64,000 nucleotides of DNA from Xanthostigma xanthostigma. Lineage: Eukaryota > Arthropoda > Insecta > Raphidioptera > Raphidiidae. Where the stretch lies: NCBI GenBank assembly GCA_963575645.1, contig OY754466.1, forward strand, positions 19,942,001 through 20,006,000, in the 5' to 3' direction. Numbering within the stretch: position 1 is the first letter of the stretch; each line of letters starts with the position of its first letter. Of this stretch, positions 47,161 to 59,901 are shown one piece after another. Position numbers and translations under genes: made by a program. The notes under the pieces are model-generated. The model worked only from the letters and a program-made list of their open reading frames with translations, ran no database searches and was not told where the DNA came from.

Positions 47161-47233
47161 GCCCGGCTAGGTCAGTCGGTAGAGAATGCGTTTGTCAATA
47201 TTTGGGTCGTAAGTTCGAGCCCCACGTTGGGCG
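47161..47233 (+). other. tRNA-Lys-like module inside Helitron
   Basis: 73 bases starting GCCCGGCTAG and ending CCACGTTGGGCG. The 7-bp acceptor stem pairs (GCCCGGC with GTTGGGC, G-T allowed), the T arm has gttcgagcccc, and the D arm resembles tRNA-Lys. The D stem (GGTC/GAGA) and anticodon arm (tttgtcaatattt) are degenerate, so it is probably not a functional tRNA. Confidence 0.7.
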
Positions 47234-47649
47234 AATATATTTTTATTTTTTTTTTATTTTCCACATTGCTTTCTTCTAAGGCTTACATTTAAATTTATTT
47301 TAATTTTATTTATGACTAATTAAAATTAAATAAATCTAATTAATAGCTCATTTGAAAACTATTATAACTATAGGTATCTATATAAAAATAATTATCCTAG
47401 TGTTTTCAATGAAATATTTAGTATATTTTATTAATAACAGTATAATTATTGATTTAAAAGAAATTTATTACCTATATACTTAAAAAAGTATAATTACTGC
47501 TTTTTATCGACAAAAACTTTTGAACGGTAACATCGATCATCATGAAATTTGGACACACATTCATCTCGGTAAACTAAGATGAATGTGCGTACTTATGTCC
47601 TTCCCCATTCATTCTTTTGCATCCGGGTGAAACTGGACGGTACCGCTAG

Positions 47650-49442
47650 TTAACAATAAAAGCTTATCTTTAAAAAGTTTTCTTAGTTTTTTTCTTTTAA
47701 TATTTAATTTTGTTCATTTTCAGTCTTGGCATTAAGCAAACTTTGTTTACTTAGGCGCGTTTTGTGAAATTCGCGAGTGGGGCAATCCGTGAATGTCATA
47801 TAAGTTAAGATATGATGCATGTAGCTTAGTATTTTCACCGGAGAACCGGAAATAATCGAAGTAAATCTTTTCGGTATCTCAGCTATGGGTACCTACTCCT
47901 TGCCGCTAATATATTATGTTGATTGTTTTCACGTTTTCCTTCAACGGTATGTAAAGGTTACACATACTTTTTTTGTTATTCTTGTATAAAATCGCGATGA
48001 ATAAATAATTAATTTAATGAAAAATTTATGAAAGTTATGCTTTCTTATTGTCATCTATCTAATAGTTAACATCCAGTATGCGATGGCTTTTGTTATAATG
48101 ACTGCACGCCACGTAGTGGTAAAATATTATAAAAGCCATGACGCAAACATCGCGACGTCGTCTTTTGAGTTAGTCACAACGCGTTGTGGCTGTTTTTACA
48201 AATGCCACAACACGAATTTCGCGTTGTGGGTCATTTTAAGAGACCATAACGCGTTGTGGTTGATTTTATTGCTCAATTAGGGTTTTCGCTTTTTGGTCTT
48301 AACAAATACATCACAATAAAAGATTATATTTAAAAAGTATTTTTTAGTAATCATTTTTAATATTCATTTGAGAATTAATTTTATAACTCGACATTTTGAC
48401 ATTCAGTGAAATGCGAAAGAATAATAATATGAATATATTAAAGAGTTGAAAAAATCAAGGTCAGAACTGAATTTGAAAGCAACAGAACTCGAAACGTTCG
48501 AGTCATCATTATTCTTTGGTAATTCCCTTGTTTTTATTAAAATCAAGTAGGATATTCAATGTAACTTATGATATTTACGTCACAGTGCTAATATTTAACA
48601 TACAAAGGTGCAGTGATTATCATTTGTAGTGATCTACTCTGTGTTTTATTCATAGATATATTTTTATTTTACTGTTAACTTATCGGGTTACTGTCTTCTG
48701 TGAGTATTGAAGTCTCTGATATAACAATAATAGAAGGTACGGAATCGTTTATTGATAATTATATTTATGTAAAGTTATAAGTGTATTTGCCAACGCGCGT
48801 TGAACGCCTCTCATATAAACTAGGCCTAATCGTTAAATTACTCAGTTAATTGGACGACTAGCCCCAGTGGCGTAACTATGCCGCCTTAGGCACGTGGAAA
48901 ATTCATCGAATGGGGTTCTCCCTTAATTTAAAAAAAGCTTCACGTTGTAGTTTTATTTTTATAAATGTTAGGTTCTTCCTGTTCTAACGGCTTCTCGGGC
49001 TGGGACCCCCTCAGGCTTGGGATCGTGGCATTTGGCCCGTTCGGTCACCCTACACACACACACACTCACACACACACCCCAACACCAACACACACAGCCC
49101 TACGGACATCATCGCCAAAATAGTTAAAATAGCTGCCTAGTTTCTTCAAAACGTTGATATCTGGCGAAAACTCGATTTTCGAAAATCGGGGTGAAAACAA
49201 TAACTTATCGATTTTTTTCAAAAAAAAATTGATTTTTTTTTATAGCGGGAAGTTAAAAATGAATGAAATAGAAGGTGTGCTTAATTAAGAGACGCCTGAC
49301 GCGACGGTTCATTTGAAACAAGATATAGGCTATTAATAGGTTTTACATTAGCCGCTAATTGATGGTACAGTTTTATAAGAATACCTATTTATAGTATATT
49401 TTAATTCAACACTAAATTTTTAAACACGGGCCTGCCCTTATA
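47650..49442. other. No gene recognised; a CACAACGCGTTGTG palindrome and a one-ended MITE
   Basis: A short block at 48110-48265 repeats cgttgtgg and contains the perfect palindrome CACAACGCGTTGTG (48175-48188). CAGTGGCGTAACTA at 48865 begins a copy of the 25595-type MITE that lacks its other end and runs into a CA-rich repeat at 49047-49090. Confidence 0.5.
49047..49090 (+). repeat. CA-rich microsatellite
   Basis: Interrupted (CA)n, acacacacacacactcacac and further, at the truncated end of a MITE copy. Confidence 0.8.
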
Positions 49443-49917
49443 ATAGGTCATATGCATGATTTTTTTTATTTTTTTAATAGATTATTTAGTCAACCATAAT
49501 ACGGAAAAAAATTGATAATCATTTAAAAATGTAATATTATCATAAGAAAAAAAATATTAAATTCCACATTCAAAAATAGACAGTTTAAACAATCGGCCAT
49601 GTTCGCGGGCTTATGTGACGTCATGATATACGATGCATGCCAACCTTGATGTCAAATTGTCAATGTTCTAAATGAAGTTTATTTGTTGTTTTCTCTAAAT
49701 ACTGACATAATGAAAACTGTTGTTGATATATACTCTGACGTCACGATGCGTTTTGAAGATTCGAAAGTAGCGCTTATTTTCTACATTTCTTTTTTATTAT
49801 TTGTATTTTTTTCAGTGATTAGATTAATAAAATAACCATTACGTTATGATCAAAAACTAAAATATATTTCGAAATAAAAATTTTAACCAATTTGGAGTTT
49901 TATGCATATGACCTATT
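49443..49917. mobile_element. AATAGGTCATATGCAT-tipped MITE
   Basis: A 475-bp element with tips AATAGGTCATATGCAT and ATGCATATGACCTATT, an exact inverted 16-mer. The interior is AT-rich with no ORF. Confidence 0.7.
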
Positions 49918-50155
49918 GTCAATTATATTTTCTTCGACCGAGAGGCTAAACTTAGTTCACCAAATTCATGATCATCGTCGCAAACTGCAATAACTTAATT
50001 TATCCAGAAGCTAAGCATTGTCCAATGCCTGGCCTTTTGCCGATTTGGAAAACTTCCTTTAGGTAAACACTAAACAACTGATCGCCGATGATTAACAGCG
50101 GGCTGGCCATCCAATAACCAGGTTAATTTAACGATCGGCCTGCGACATATACACT

Positions 50156-50371
50156 ATAGCGACCCGGTCCAGCTTCGCCCGAATTTGTAGATTGCCACCG
50201 TTTTTCCGTCGACTTACGTTCTAAAATGTATTTCCATGAAAAGCGCTTTCATTTTGACGCGATAATATATGTCCATTCTGACGGTTTAGTTTAGATATTG
50301 ATGAAAACATTTTTGAAATCGTAGATTACCTTCTACATCCAAACTTGCATACTCTTTTTATAATAATACTA
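50156..50371 (-). mobile_element. Helitron-like element (59051 family)
   Basis: Reversed copy sharing gcttcgcccgaatttgtaga and gaaaagcgctttcatttt with 29878-30052 and 59051-59289. Its own CTAG end has become CTAT. Confidence 0.55.
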
Positions 50372-50989
50372 GCCGTTACCCACGGCTTCGCACGCGATTG
50401 AGACGAAACACGGATGCATTCCCATTATTTGACATAATTACTCCTTTCTCAACGTAGACCCCCCTAATAAATTTCAAAACTGATGACATTCACGTGATCA
50501 ACGTCCTGACGAACCTTGAAAACGACACCCATGTTGACTTTTAGACTATTTACTTCTTTTTACCCTCTGAAGGGGTTGTTTTTGAAAAAGCAGGAAACAC
50601 GTGTTAATTTGTTGACAGAAGTAACCATGCGCATTTTCAAATTGATACATCTATATCTATTTCTCCATGCAAGTTGTGAACCCCCGTTATACCCTTTTAG
50701 GGGTTAAATTTTCAAAAATCCGTTCTTAGCGGATGCTTACGTCATAATAACTATCTGTGTGCCAAATTTCAGCCCAATCCGTCCAGTGGTTTGAGCTTCG
50801 CGTTGATAGATCAGTCAGTCAGTCAGTCAATCTGTCAGTCGGTCAGTCAATCTGTCAGTCGGTCAGTCAACCTGTCAGTCAGTCAGTCAGTCAATCAGTT
50901 AGTCAGTCAATCAGTCAGTCAGTCAATTAGTCAGTCAATCAGTCAGTCAGTCACGGTTTCTTTTTATATATTTAGATTAATATAGATTA
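50369..50989 (-). mobile_element. Helitron-like element with TCAG tandem repeat
   Basis: CTAG at 50372-50369 is preceded on the minus strand by cgtgcgaagccgtgggtaac, a Helitron 3' hairpin-type end. The far end carries (TCAG)n. It is a reversed relative of 42545-43257. Confidence 0.65.
50810..50955 (+). repeat. (TCAG)n tandem repeat
   Basis: About 146 bases of cagtcagtcagtcaatcagt-type repeats with scattered AATC variants. Its translation (SVSQSV) is an artefact. Confidence 0.9.
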
Positions 50990-52217
50990 TACTGAAAAAA
51001 TTACTTTCATCCATGATAACTTATCGTAGAATGTGTTGTACATAATTAAACTGTGTACCTTTTTGTTTAACGATGAAGGTTTTCAGAAAAGTTTATCTTT
51101 ACATAAATGTTAACCTCAAATGTAATATTATTTATTTGTTATTATTTTTTGTAATCTTTTATACATTTTACATGTTTTTATATTGTGGTTTATTTCTGTA
51201 CACAGATTGCCTGAAGAAGTTGTAAATAACAACGAAACGTTGCAACATTTGAAAACGTAACATTTGTTTTTACTTATTTCCAAGTTCCTGATAATTTTCC
51301 ACTGTAATAGAATATACTTTCAATAAATTTAATTGAGACATAATTTTTGAGCACTCGATATCAATGCTTAGATGTAATAATGGCAAAAACTATGTCAGAC
51401 GACCGTCTGTTATCTACGTTTTTATGTGTTATGTAACTTAGCATATGATTTTCACAACCGGAAATCAAATATATCTGCAGATTTAAATGTATCTAATTTA
51501 TAATTATGTACATTATTATTAATATTATGTACTTAGATGTTAATTTTAAGTTTTTACTCGAAGCCTATGAGGGAGGTAAATAAACTAACAATCCATATTT
51601 TTTGTAAAACGAGTCGCAGTACAAACCCTGTCGACACTCGACAATATTTGCTAAAATAGGCAGTGTGGTATATGAAGTTAAGTTTGTTTTTGAACAAAAA
51701 AATGTAAACCCTTAATACATCCCTTAAAAAATTGTTGTTTTCCTTAATTTCAATGTTATTATCAACACAGCATCTGCAGCAAATTAATTACACCCTTCAG
51801 TGTAAATCCATATTCGTAAACTAGTGTTTTCATAAAATTTGTAATCTGGTTAAGTTAGACCGAGTTCATTTAAATTTTATCAACACATTTTTATCAAATA
51901 AATTAATTAATAATATAAATAAATAAATAAATAATAAATAAATTTCAAATTGGAAACGGTTCTGAGAAATTTTTCGGTATTTTCGGGCTCAAAACATTTT
52001 TTCAACCAGTAAAATGTCCATGGTGCCAAATTGTTCAGGAGGCTAAGGACCGTCATATGGAAGATACACTAATTAAATACCCACTTGAACATTTTCAGTT
52101 CTATATTAAATAATCATCTCAATGCCTCTCTGACAATATCGAGACTATATCAGAAACGAAAACACTCTTTGTGGGTGGTTTTTGGCAAAAAAGGGGTGAA
52201 AGGGGCGTGGGATGTTT
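50990..52217. other. No gene recognised
   Basis: AT-rich sequence. At 51208 'gcctgaagaagttgtaaata' then 'acaacgaaacgttgcaac' resembles a repeat end seen in many animal retroelements, but no body was identified. Confidence 0.4.
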
Positions 52218-52470
52218 TTTTGACGTGATAACGTCTTATAAATTGATGAAACACCGGCTGCACGCACGAAAAAGTGTCACGTTCCGCCTGAGCCTGAGCG
52301 TGCAAGCGAGAGCGCGGTATAAGCGATAGAGAGGCACGATCGGCCCAAGCGTCGGCTTGTACGCATTTCTCTCTCTCTTCTCGCGTGACGTCAGAGAGTT
52401 CATCAATGTTTCTTTATGACGTTATCACGTAAAACTATCGTCCGTAAACCGACTTTACAGACAACCAATT
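52218..52470 (-). mobile_element. Family X element, variant interior
   Basis: Reversed copy, 253 bp, with the common ends. Its centre (gcgagagcgcggtataagcg ... ctctctctcttctcgcgtga) differs from the other copies. Confidence 0.75.
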
Positions 52471-53807
52471 TTTTTTCACTCACTGCGGACGACATTTGCA
52501 TTAATTTAGAGAGAAAAATTATTTGCATCAGAGTTTTAATAATATTATGCAAAAAAATCAAAAACTGAAGCCTCAAAATCGAGGACTTTAATTTTGTTCT
52601 TACTACACTCTCTAAACTTGATATCAGTTATTTTTAAAATACCGTCGTAGTTTAGCCATTTTGTAAAAAATATTTACAAATCATATGAGTACACAAACCT
52701 TTTTCGTTTATCGCTCTTTCTATTAATGAAACAGAAAACCGCTTAAAAAATCCGGTACGTGGTTTAGAAGAAGTAAGCAGACAAAAAGCCAGAGGCTGAC
52801 AGCGACTCTGTTTATTACTATGTAGTCTTTGACAAAACACCGTTGTAGTTCAGCAATTTTGTAAAAAATATTTACAAATTATATACATACACCTTCCTCG
52901 TTTATTGCTCTTTCTATTAGTGAAAACCGTTTCAAAATCCGAAAGCTGTATGAAAATTTTCTGAGCTTTAATTTGGCATAAGAATTTTTCCCATGCGACG
53001 TACCATTTTTGAGGCCTAAGCTAAAACCCCAAAAGTGGTACCTTCTTGGTGCTCCCCTCCCTCCGGCTCACCTCCTAAACGTCAGGACTTTTGGTATGTT
53101 TACTCCCTAAGGACCCTGAACAAGTTTCTGAAGAAATCGCTTAGGGGCCTGCTCACGCACTCTACAACTTCTTTATTCACTGGACTATGATGACAGTGTG
53201 TAAAAATGAGCACTGTAACGACATCTGACGATGTAAAAAATGAAAAGTCAAAATGTATTTACAATTTCTGTAAATAGGGCTTTTTTAGTAAATCGTCCTC
53301 TCACGAATTAGGTGATACCTACCACCGATCGCCTTGATTAAGATATCTACATAAGAATTTGTCAGAGTTGCATGACACCTGTCACTTATGTTTTATTATT
53401 GATACCTATAACGCGGAAAAACTACGCAAAATTAAATAAATTCAGGGTCTGTCACCGTAAAGAATCTAATAAATATATAGGTACCTACTCTAGTTTGTGT
53501 GTAATTGATCAAGGTCAACATTTTAATTATGTAGATATTTAAAACCGCCTTTAGACCTTTACTACAGACTACAGTGCTTTAACCTTGATTTTAACATAGT
53601 TTTACTCTACAAGAATATAAATATATATTATATTATCTACTACCGTTATTTTATCCTTGCCTTTATTCATATGCGGTTACCACATCCCAAATTATAAATT
53701 ACATTTTTTGTATTTTTGAATCTGTAAAGTGTATACTGAAGAGGGTAAGGTGACTCTTAGAAAGAATTCTCGTCTGGCCCGAATTATTTTTTTGTAAAAA
53801 CCAAATA
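52471..53807. other. No gene recognised; a tandemly duplicated segment
   Basis: Two diverged copies of a block (gttgtagttcagcaattttg / gtcgtagtttagccattttg, then tatttacaaa and tcgctctttctattaatgaa) at about 52645-52745 and 52840-52935 indicate an old local duplication. No ORF was supported. Confidence 0.45.
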
Positions 53808-54182
53808 CAGTCAAACATGTGTGAGTGAGAACTGAATAAGCGAGAAAACTCTCTATAGAGAGTAATTGCCAGGTACCGTCTTTGTAACCCTCTAAAACCT
53901 CCATAAGTGAGAAACAGAAACCTCTATAAGAGAAAGACGTTTTTCATTCATGGACCTCTATGACTGAGACTACTACTTGCCTGTACCTCTATAAGCGATA
54001 GTCGAAATCTAAGAACGAGTCATAAATAGCTGAACCAACTAACATTGTTTTTGTACAGTTTTTATAAGTGAGAAAGGCCACTCCTGTACCTATTTAAGCT
54101 AGAAAGTCGGGTTAGGGAAGAACCTCCATAAGCGAAAAAGAGATCGCGGTCCCTTGGACTCTTGCTCTTCCAAGTTTGACTG
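53808..54182. mobile_element. pogo-like non-autonomous element
   Basis: CAGTCAAAC and GTTTGACTG tips with TA on both sides, 375 bp. The interior repeats 'cctctataagcga'-like motifs, as seen in Tigger/pogo termini. Confidence 0.7.
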
Positions 54183-56220
54183 TATTCACAATTTCAAAGA
54201 AATACTACCTATATTTTATGTCGAAGAGTCGATGTACGGAGAAAAATGTGTATTTTGTACAATTAATTGGAAAAGACAGAATATATTGTCAATTGTATGG
54301 TCACTCGACAACAGTACTATAAGAGAGCTCAATCGATACGCGTAGGTAATATAATATTTTATGTACGATTTATGACATTATGGTTTTGGCAATCACACGA
54401 GCAATAAAACCATGACTTATATATTCGAGATACATACCTACTATATTTTTTGCACGTATACCTTCTTTTAAAATAGCTGATTTTCACTTTATATTAATAT
54501 ATCTGACAGTTATCATATTCTATGTGTGCGGCCATATTGAATTTAATTTGGGTTGTTTACGAAACCTACACCTGCTTTGTGTCGCATTCTATCTCTGTTC
54601 ATCTTATAGAATTAAACGGTAACTGACAGGCCGCTTGTGGAAGTTACTTTTGGGTTGGTAAGTCGCATTTTTGTTTTTTTGTTTTATGTTCCTCTGCACT
54701 AGTGCGAAATGAGTAATTTTACTGTCGCTATAAAGGCATGAAAAGCAGCTATTATATAGGGGTGTATGTTTTTGCTTCGAACATTTTATGGGATGTAGAA
54801 AAGGTTGTGAAAAATTAAAATCCTTTCACTAATCTATTCAAAAGATTTTGTGCATAGTTTTTTGTGAATTTTATTAGCATTAATTTAATGACTTCCACAG
54901 ACTATTGCGGGATAACGGGAGTGGAAACGGGAGCGAACAAACATCTGACTGATACATCCCACGCCCACCACAGAACTTGATCTCGCGCTGCGTTCGATTC
55001 CATTCCTGCTCCCACCGCGCTGTCCCGCGTTTTAAATATGGGCCCACAAAGTAATTATGAACTTGGTATTGGGAAGCGACTCTTAACAAGCAAACATTTT
55101 CGTTAGAGATCCACCGCACCCATTGTGTTTAAGATAACGAGATTTTAATAGTGTTTTTTTATTCTATTGTTGCCATTTTACTATTTTTCCATGGTAATTT
55201 TTGTGCTAAAAACGTTTCAGTAGATTTTTACTATTTTTGGTCCCTATTGTACCGCAGGAAAATGGTGCACTCTTCCACTAAAAATCAATTTTATTTTCAT
55301 TATGTTATTTGGCTTTTCCGCATATTAAAATTAAATATTTTAATGGTATATCGATATTTTTACTTTAAATTTGAAATATGATACAAACAATAAGCTCATG
55401 ATAATTTCGAACTTGGGATGCAAAATTTCAGTGTGTAATCGATTACAATTTGGATTGTTTAATTAACATTTAATTATTTTCACAGTTAAGTACGGGTATA
55501 TATCATTTTTCTTTTATTAATTTTTCTAGGTTCTTTGGTTCTTAAATAATGAAAAACAAAAAAAAAACAAATTCGCCGGTTGTAAAGGGTTATGGAATAG
55601 TCGATATTATAGGTTATATAGATTTAATATCTAGAACAGGAAGGTGATTAAATACACTATTCACCCAGAAGTGACGATTTCTTTGTGTTGAGAAAGATTT
55701 TATAACGTCCTCTTGCCAATTTTAACATAAATTAATTAATTGTGCAATTCATATAACAGTTGACTTCCATATTATACATCTAAGAGAGGGAATATACAAG
55801 TCGTTTGATAAATAAAACATCATTCAGTGATTCCGAAACTTTTCAGTACTAAGTCTCGCTTTCCGTGTTAGATTATTCATTGTACTTTCCTCAGAAAAAT
55901 ATGTTATATCATGTTATATCATTGTGTCAAATGAACATTTTTCAAATAACTTACTGTAATAATAATTAAACGAAATTTTTGATTATCGAAATTTTTATAC
56001 CCAGTTAAGGAGATATATTGTTTATGTTGTTGCACTGAAAAAAACATATTGAGTATAATTATTATTTGGAAAAATGTAAAAAAAAAGATTCGACGTTTAC
56101 TTCCAGTGCTACTAGCGGGCAATAGAGCGAGATAGAACCGCCTTGTTATTACTGTTTTAAAGCGCGAAGCTTCTTAATAAACGGTATGACAGGGAGCGCA
56201 ATGAAATCATACTCTATAAT
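54183..56220. other. No gene recognised
   Basis: About 2 kb. A GC-richer block at 54900-55030 (gggagtggaaacgggagcg ... cattcctgctcccaccgcgc) is partly self-complementary and may be an eroded MITE. Otherwise nothing was assigned. Confidence 0.45.
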
Positions 56221-57005
56221 AGGCCCCACTCACGATCACACTTCATGCAACAGTTCAGTGTTCAAACTTATAGTTCAGTGAAGCATGATAGTGTGTGGGA
56301 CAAATAAACACTGAAACCAACACTGAAGTCAAGCATGAACTCATCAAATGCATCTTGATTTTTGAACGACTTCAGTGTTCAGTTGTCAAGTAAACTGTTG
56401 TGTGTGTGGGTGTTTTTCAGTTCAGTTTTTGGAGTTCTGTGTTTTGTACAACCAGAAGCCAAAAATCTCAATGTTGCTGCCTTTCTTGTGCAGAAATAGA
56501 TTTTCACATATTTGTGTCCTGGTTCTTAATAAATAGGGTAACTAATTCCAGTAAATAATTGTAAGTTAATTCATTCATTCGTAAATAATTATTGCAATCA
56601 AGCGGCTCAAGATGTAATTCATTAATCAAATAAACATGACTTCTTGAATCACGCATTTCTAACCAATTTTTCACCCATATTCTTCTTTTTTTTTCTTATT
56701 TCTCTGTTTTAAATACAATCCCATAGCTCTGAACAGCCAATCCTCACCATTTAAATTACTCATTTAGTTCTTATTAATGAACTATACTCTATAGTATAAT
56801 ATTATAGTGTGTATATAATATAATATATCTTATGTATCTATACTCGACGAGTGTATGCCAACCACTGAACCAAACTGAACACAAAAAATTTAAAAAACTG
56901 AGCAGTTTGCATGAACTGTGTGTGGTGCCATCAGTCTTTCGATTAATCTGCCCAACTTCACTGAACACTGAACTGTGGCATGAAGTTTGATCGTGAGTGG
57001 GGCCT
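56221..57005. mobile_element. AGGCCCCACTCACGATCA-tipped element
   Basis: A 785-bp element whose left 50 bases (through cttcatgcaacagttcagtg) pair with the complement at the right end with a few differences. Subterminal repeats of gttcagtgttcag occur on both sides. No coding frame. Confidence 0.85.
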
Positions 57006-58274
57006 ATAACCGTTGCGTGATTTATTGCTCATTTCGTCCACAGCTCACACTGCGATTAATTCAGTTGTCCCCACTCTAAACTCTGCGCCCGGCCAATAGG
57101 AGAACACTGAGCCGTTCGAAAGCTATGTGGGTAGCACCAGAATTATTAAATTTAGTACGTTTTGTTTGCTCGGGACCACTTGGGAAAAATCTGAGTCCCC
57201 CTCCCAAAGTACTTAATACCATTAAAAGTAAGCTTTCATAAGTGATCACGGGTCTATAGCCTCTCCTCTCCAAATAAAATTAGTGTGCCACTGCCGCCAA
57301 TATTCCAGATCCAACGTGCTAGACGTAAGTTCGCGATAACGACGCCCCAGGAAAGTACAGTTTGGGAACCACTTCGCCTAATTATATAAAATTTGATATT
57401 CAGTTTCCATAATTAACAAATCGTATGCAAATTTTGTTGACTAAAGTGTTTTAGACAAAAATGATAGTTTACCTTTGATTTCGTGCTTTGGTTGATTCAT
57501 TAAGTATGGCAATTAACTAATTAATATTGTTTCAAGTACTTCCAGTGAACGCGAGAAATTCATTCTCGATTAAACTTGGCAACTGGCCAATATTGAAATC
57601 GAGTTTTCGATTCATTTAACAATAATGTATTAATATTTATGGGTGCACACTGCATAGGTAGTGATATATTGTTTAATCGTTATAAACTAATGTAAACGTC
57701 ATGCTCACGTGGTTTTTTCATCGCTTCATAAATTCAAGGAAATTGGAACATTTATTTCAACATTTTAATAGGCCTGTTCAGTGTTCACACCTTCGAATAT
57801 TTCAAAATTAAATTACATATAAGTACGTAGAATATAGATCATATATTATATAGTTATGCAAGCAAAAATAATTAATTATCAAAATCATGACCATGTTATG
57901 AAATTGAATTGTGATTGTTTTTACAAATTGTCGAGAAACATTTATTACAAAAATTGCTTTTAACGACTTATGTAGGTATACCCTATTTATATGTGACATT
58001 ATATAGCTGCAGCTTGCAGTATACTCTCTACTCTAATCTAATAATACTCTGCGTTTAACATCCGTTTCTCGACTTTGTGTCATAAAAGGCACCATTACTA
58101 TTTTCCATCTACCACACTTCCCGTTATATCCTACTGAACTTCAACTTGCAATATAGCAATGGACGGATGATGGATTTTTTTAGGAAATTAGGATAAAGTA
58201 GATAAGTTTAAGATATAGGAGTTTGACAGGTAGTAGGCCATGGCCTTGAATAACATCTCGATATTTATCTGGAA
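57006..58274. other. No gene recognised
   Basis: About 1.3 kb. No supported coding or repeat feature. Confidence 0.45.
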
Positions 58275-58893
58275 CTAGCGGTCCCGCCCGGTTTAACCCG
58301 GGTGCAAAAGAATGAATGGGGAAGGAAGGGACATGAGTACACACATTCATCTTAGTTTACCGAGATGAATGTTGTGTCCAAATTTCATGATAATCGGAGT
58401 TACCGTTCAAAAGTTTTTGTCGATAAAGAACAGTATTTAAACTTTTCTTAACTAATAATTATTTTTAAAATGAATTAAATAAAATTAAAATAAATTTTAA
58501 TGTAAGCCTTAGAAGAAAGCAACGTAAAAAATAAAAAAAAATAAAAATATATCCACCCAACGTGGGGCTCGAACCCGCGACCCTGATATTGACAGTCGCA
58601 TGCGCTACCGATTGATCTACCTGAGGTTGTGTTCTTTCATCACTAATATGAGTATATCTAGTTAGTGCATTTCACATGAATAGAAGCTTATTTTTGAGAT
58701 ACCTTTTGCAACATTTTTCATTAAAGCTCCGCTCCTAATGTTCGTAGCGTAATATTATATAGCCTATAGCCTTCCTCGGTAAATGGGCTATCCAACAAAA
58801 AAAAATTTATTCAATTTGAACCAGTAGTTCCTGAGATTAGCGCGTTCAAACAAACAAACAAACAAACTCTTCAGCTTTATATATTAGTATAGA
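58275..58893 (-). mobile_element. Helitron with tRNA-like module (reversed)
   Basis: On the minus strand it begins TCTATACTAATATATAAAGC and ends accgggcgggaccg then CTAG. It has the same layout as 46160-47649 and 60338-60939. A tRNA-like module lies at 58553-58626. Confidence 0.85.
58553..58626 (-). other. tRNA-like module inside Helitron
   Basis: On the minus strand: gtagatcaatcggtagcgca with an intact B box gggttcgagcccc and 3' end acgttgggtgg. It corresponds to the 47161-47233 module. The acceptor stem is degraded. Confidence 0.65.
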
Positions 58894-58897
58894 TATA

Positions 58898-59047
58898 TGG
58901 AAAACCTCAACAAGATGGCCGGTACAGAATTACCGTTTCTCGGCGAGAGGCAGTGGGAAAAATTCCCAGCCACATCTGTCTCCGCCGGGACTCGAACCCG
59001 GAACCTCCCGAGTACAGTGCTTTCACCACTACGCTATCCGCTCGGTC
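58898..59047 (-). mobile_element. tRNA-derived SINE
   Basis: On the minus strand it begins tgaccgagcggatagcgtag, has an A box (tagcgtagtggtgaaagc) and B box (gggttcgagtccc) with a perfect T-stem (ccggg/cccgg). A short non-tRNA body follows (ggcgagaaacgg, aagatggccgg). It is sandwiched between two Helitron copies. Confidence 0.65.
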
Positions 59048-59050
59048 ATA

Positions 59051-59289
59051 CCTATACTAATATTATATAAAGAGAGAGTGCGAATTTTGTGAGTTTGTGT
59101 ATACGCGCAGGGTAATCTCTGAAACTACTCATCCGAATTCATTTTTTTTCCACAAATATTTAGAATATACCTTCATATATTATCGCGTTAAAATAAAATC
59201 GCTTTTCGTGGAAACCAATTTTGCAACGTAAGTCAATGAAAAAACAGTGGCAATCTACAAATTTTTGCAAAGCCGGACCGAACCACTAG
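59051..59289 (+). mobile_element. Helitron-like element
   Basis: It begins tatactaatattatataaag and ends gccggaccgaaccaCTAG. It contains gcgttaaaataaaatcgctt, shared with copies at 28117, 29878 and 50156. Confidence 0.65.
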
Positions 59290-59797
59290 CCAAATATAGG
59301 TATAAAAAAGAATTTTGTTCGTTCGGGAGCTATAATGCGTTCCAATACTATTCATCCAATTACGATGAAACTTTAGGTTATGCTCGCGCTTGCGAAGGTT
59401 CCTGGACAAAAAAATAATAATAAAAAAGTGGTAAGGGACACAAGGCTAAAAATTTTTGAAAACAATTTTTAGCTTTGTATCCCGTACGACTTTATACTAT
59501 ATCATTAAAAACAAGGTGTCTTATTTTATTATAAAAAAATTTTAATATCTTGACTTACTCATTGCTCATCCCTCTTTTGTCGTAGCGTAATCCTTGAGAA
59601 AGAATACATTTTTAAACCGCGAATTATAGTTGCAACTATATAGAACCGTTTGTGTGTATACAAACAGAAATTATACTTGAACGAATATTTTATCTGTTTA
59701 TATTTATTAGTGGTTGACCGTTTATTAAATGTTTAAGTTTGAACGCTATTGAGGTTCTTTTGTCGTTATATGGATTTCTCTTGAATCGATTTAACCT
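59290..59797. other. No gene recognised
   Basis: About 500 bases of AT-rich sequence without a supported feature. Confidence 0.4.
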
Positions 59798-59901
59798 GTG
59801 TTAATTCGTAACACATCGTGATGAAATATATAGTGTGCACTTCCCTTCATTAAAACGAAGTGAACGATGAATGTTTCATCACAATGTTTGCGAATTAACA
59901 C
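59798..59901. repeat. Small foldback repeat
   Basis: Arms gtgttaattcg...tgatgaaa and complement, about 28 bases with few mismatches, enclose a second small inverted pair (gtgcacttc/gaagtgaac). Confidence 0.65.

Larger units (their letters stand above)
46160..47649 (+). mobile_element. Helitron with tRNA-like module and LINE insertion
   Basis: It begins TCTATACAATTCTATAAAGC after an A and ends gaaactggacggtaccgCTAG before T, the A|TC...CTAG|T layout of Helitrons. It carries gtttgtttgtttggttg and agcccatttatcgaggaagg, shared with 58275-58893 and 60338-60939. A LINE fragment interrupts it after ctcaggaact (about 46228-46965). The interior contains a 73-base tRNA-like module. Confidence 0.8.

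Noticed and set aside
47161-47233. Functional tRNA-Lys gene
   Set aside because: The anticodon arm and D stem do not pair, and the module is repeated within Helitron copies.
50791-50985. Ser-Gln-Val-rich small protein
   Set aside because: Translation of the (TCAG)n simple repeat at a Helitron end.
51208-51250. Hammerhead ribozyme core (CTGAAGA ... GAAAC)
   Set aside because: A core-like pattern with a stem II is present, but no upstream strand can pair with the sequence after GAAA, so stem III and the cleavage site are missing. The same holds for the similar pattern on the minus strand at 17735-17775.
54880-55119. 79-codon minus-strand frame in a GC-richer block
   Set aside because: Partly self-complementary repeat-like DNA, no domain and no splice context.
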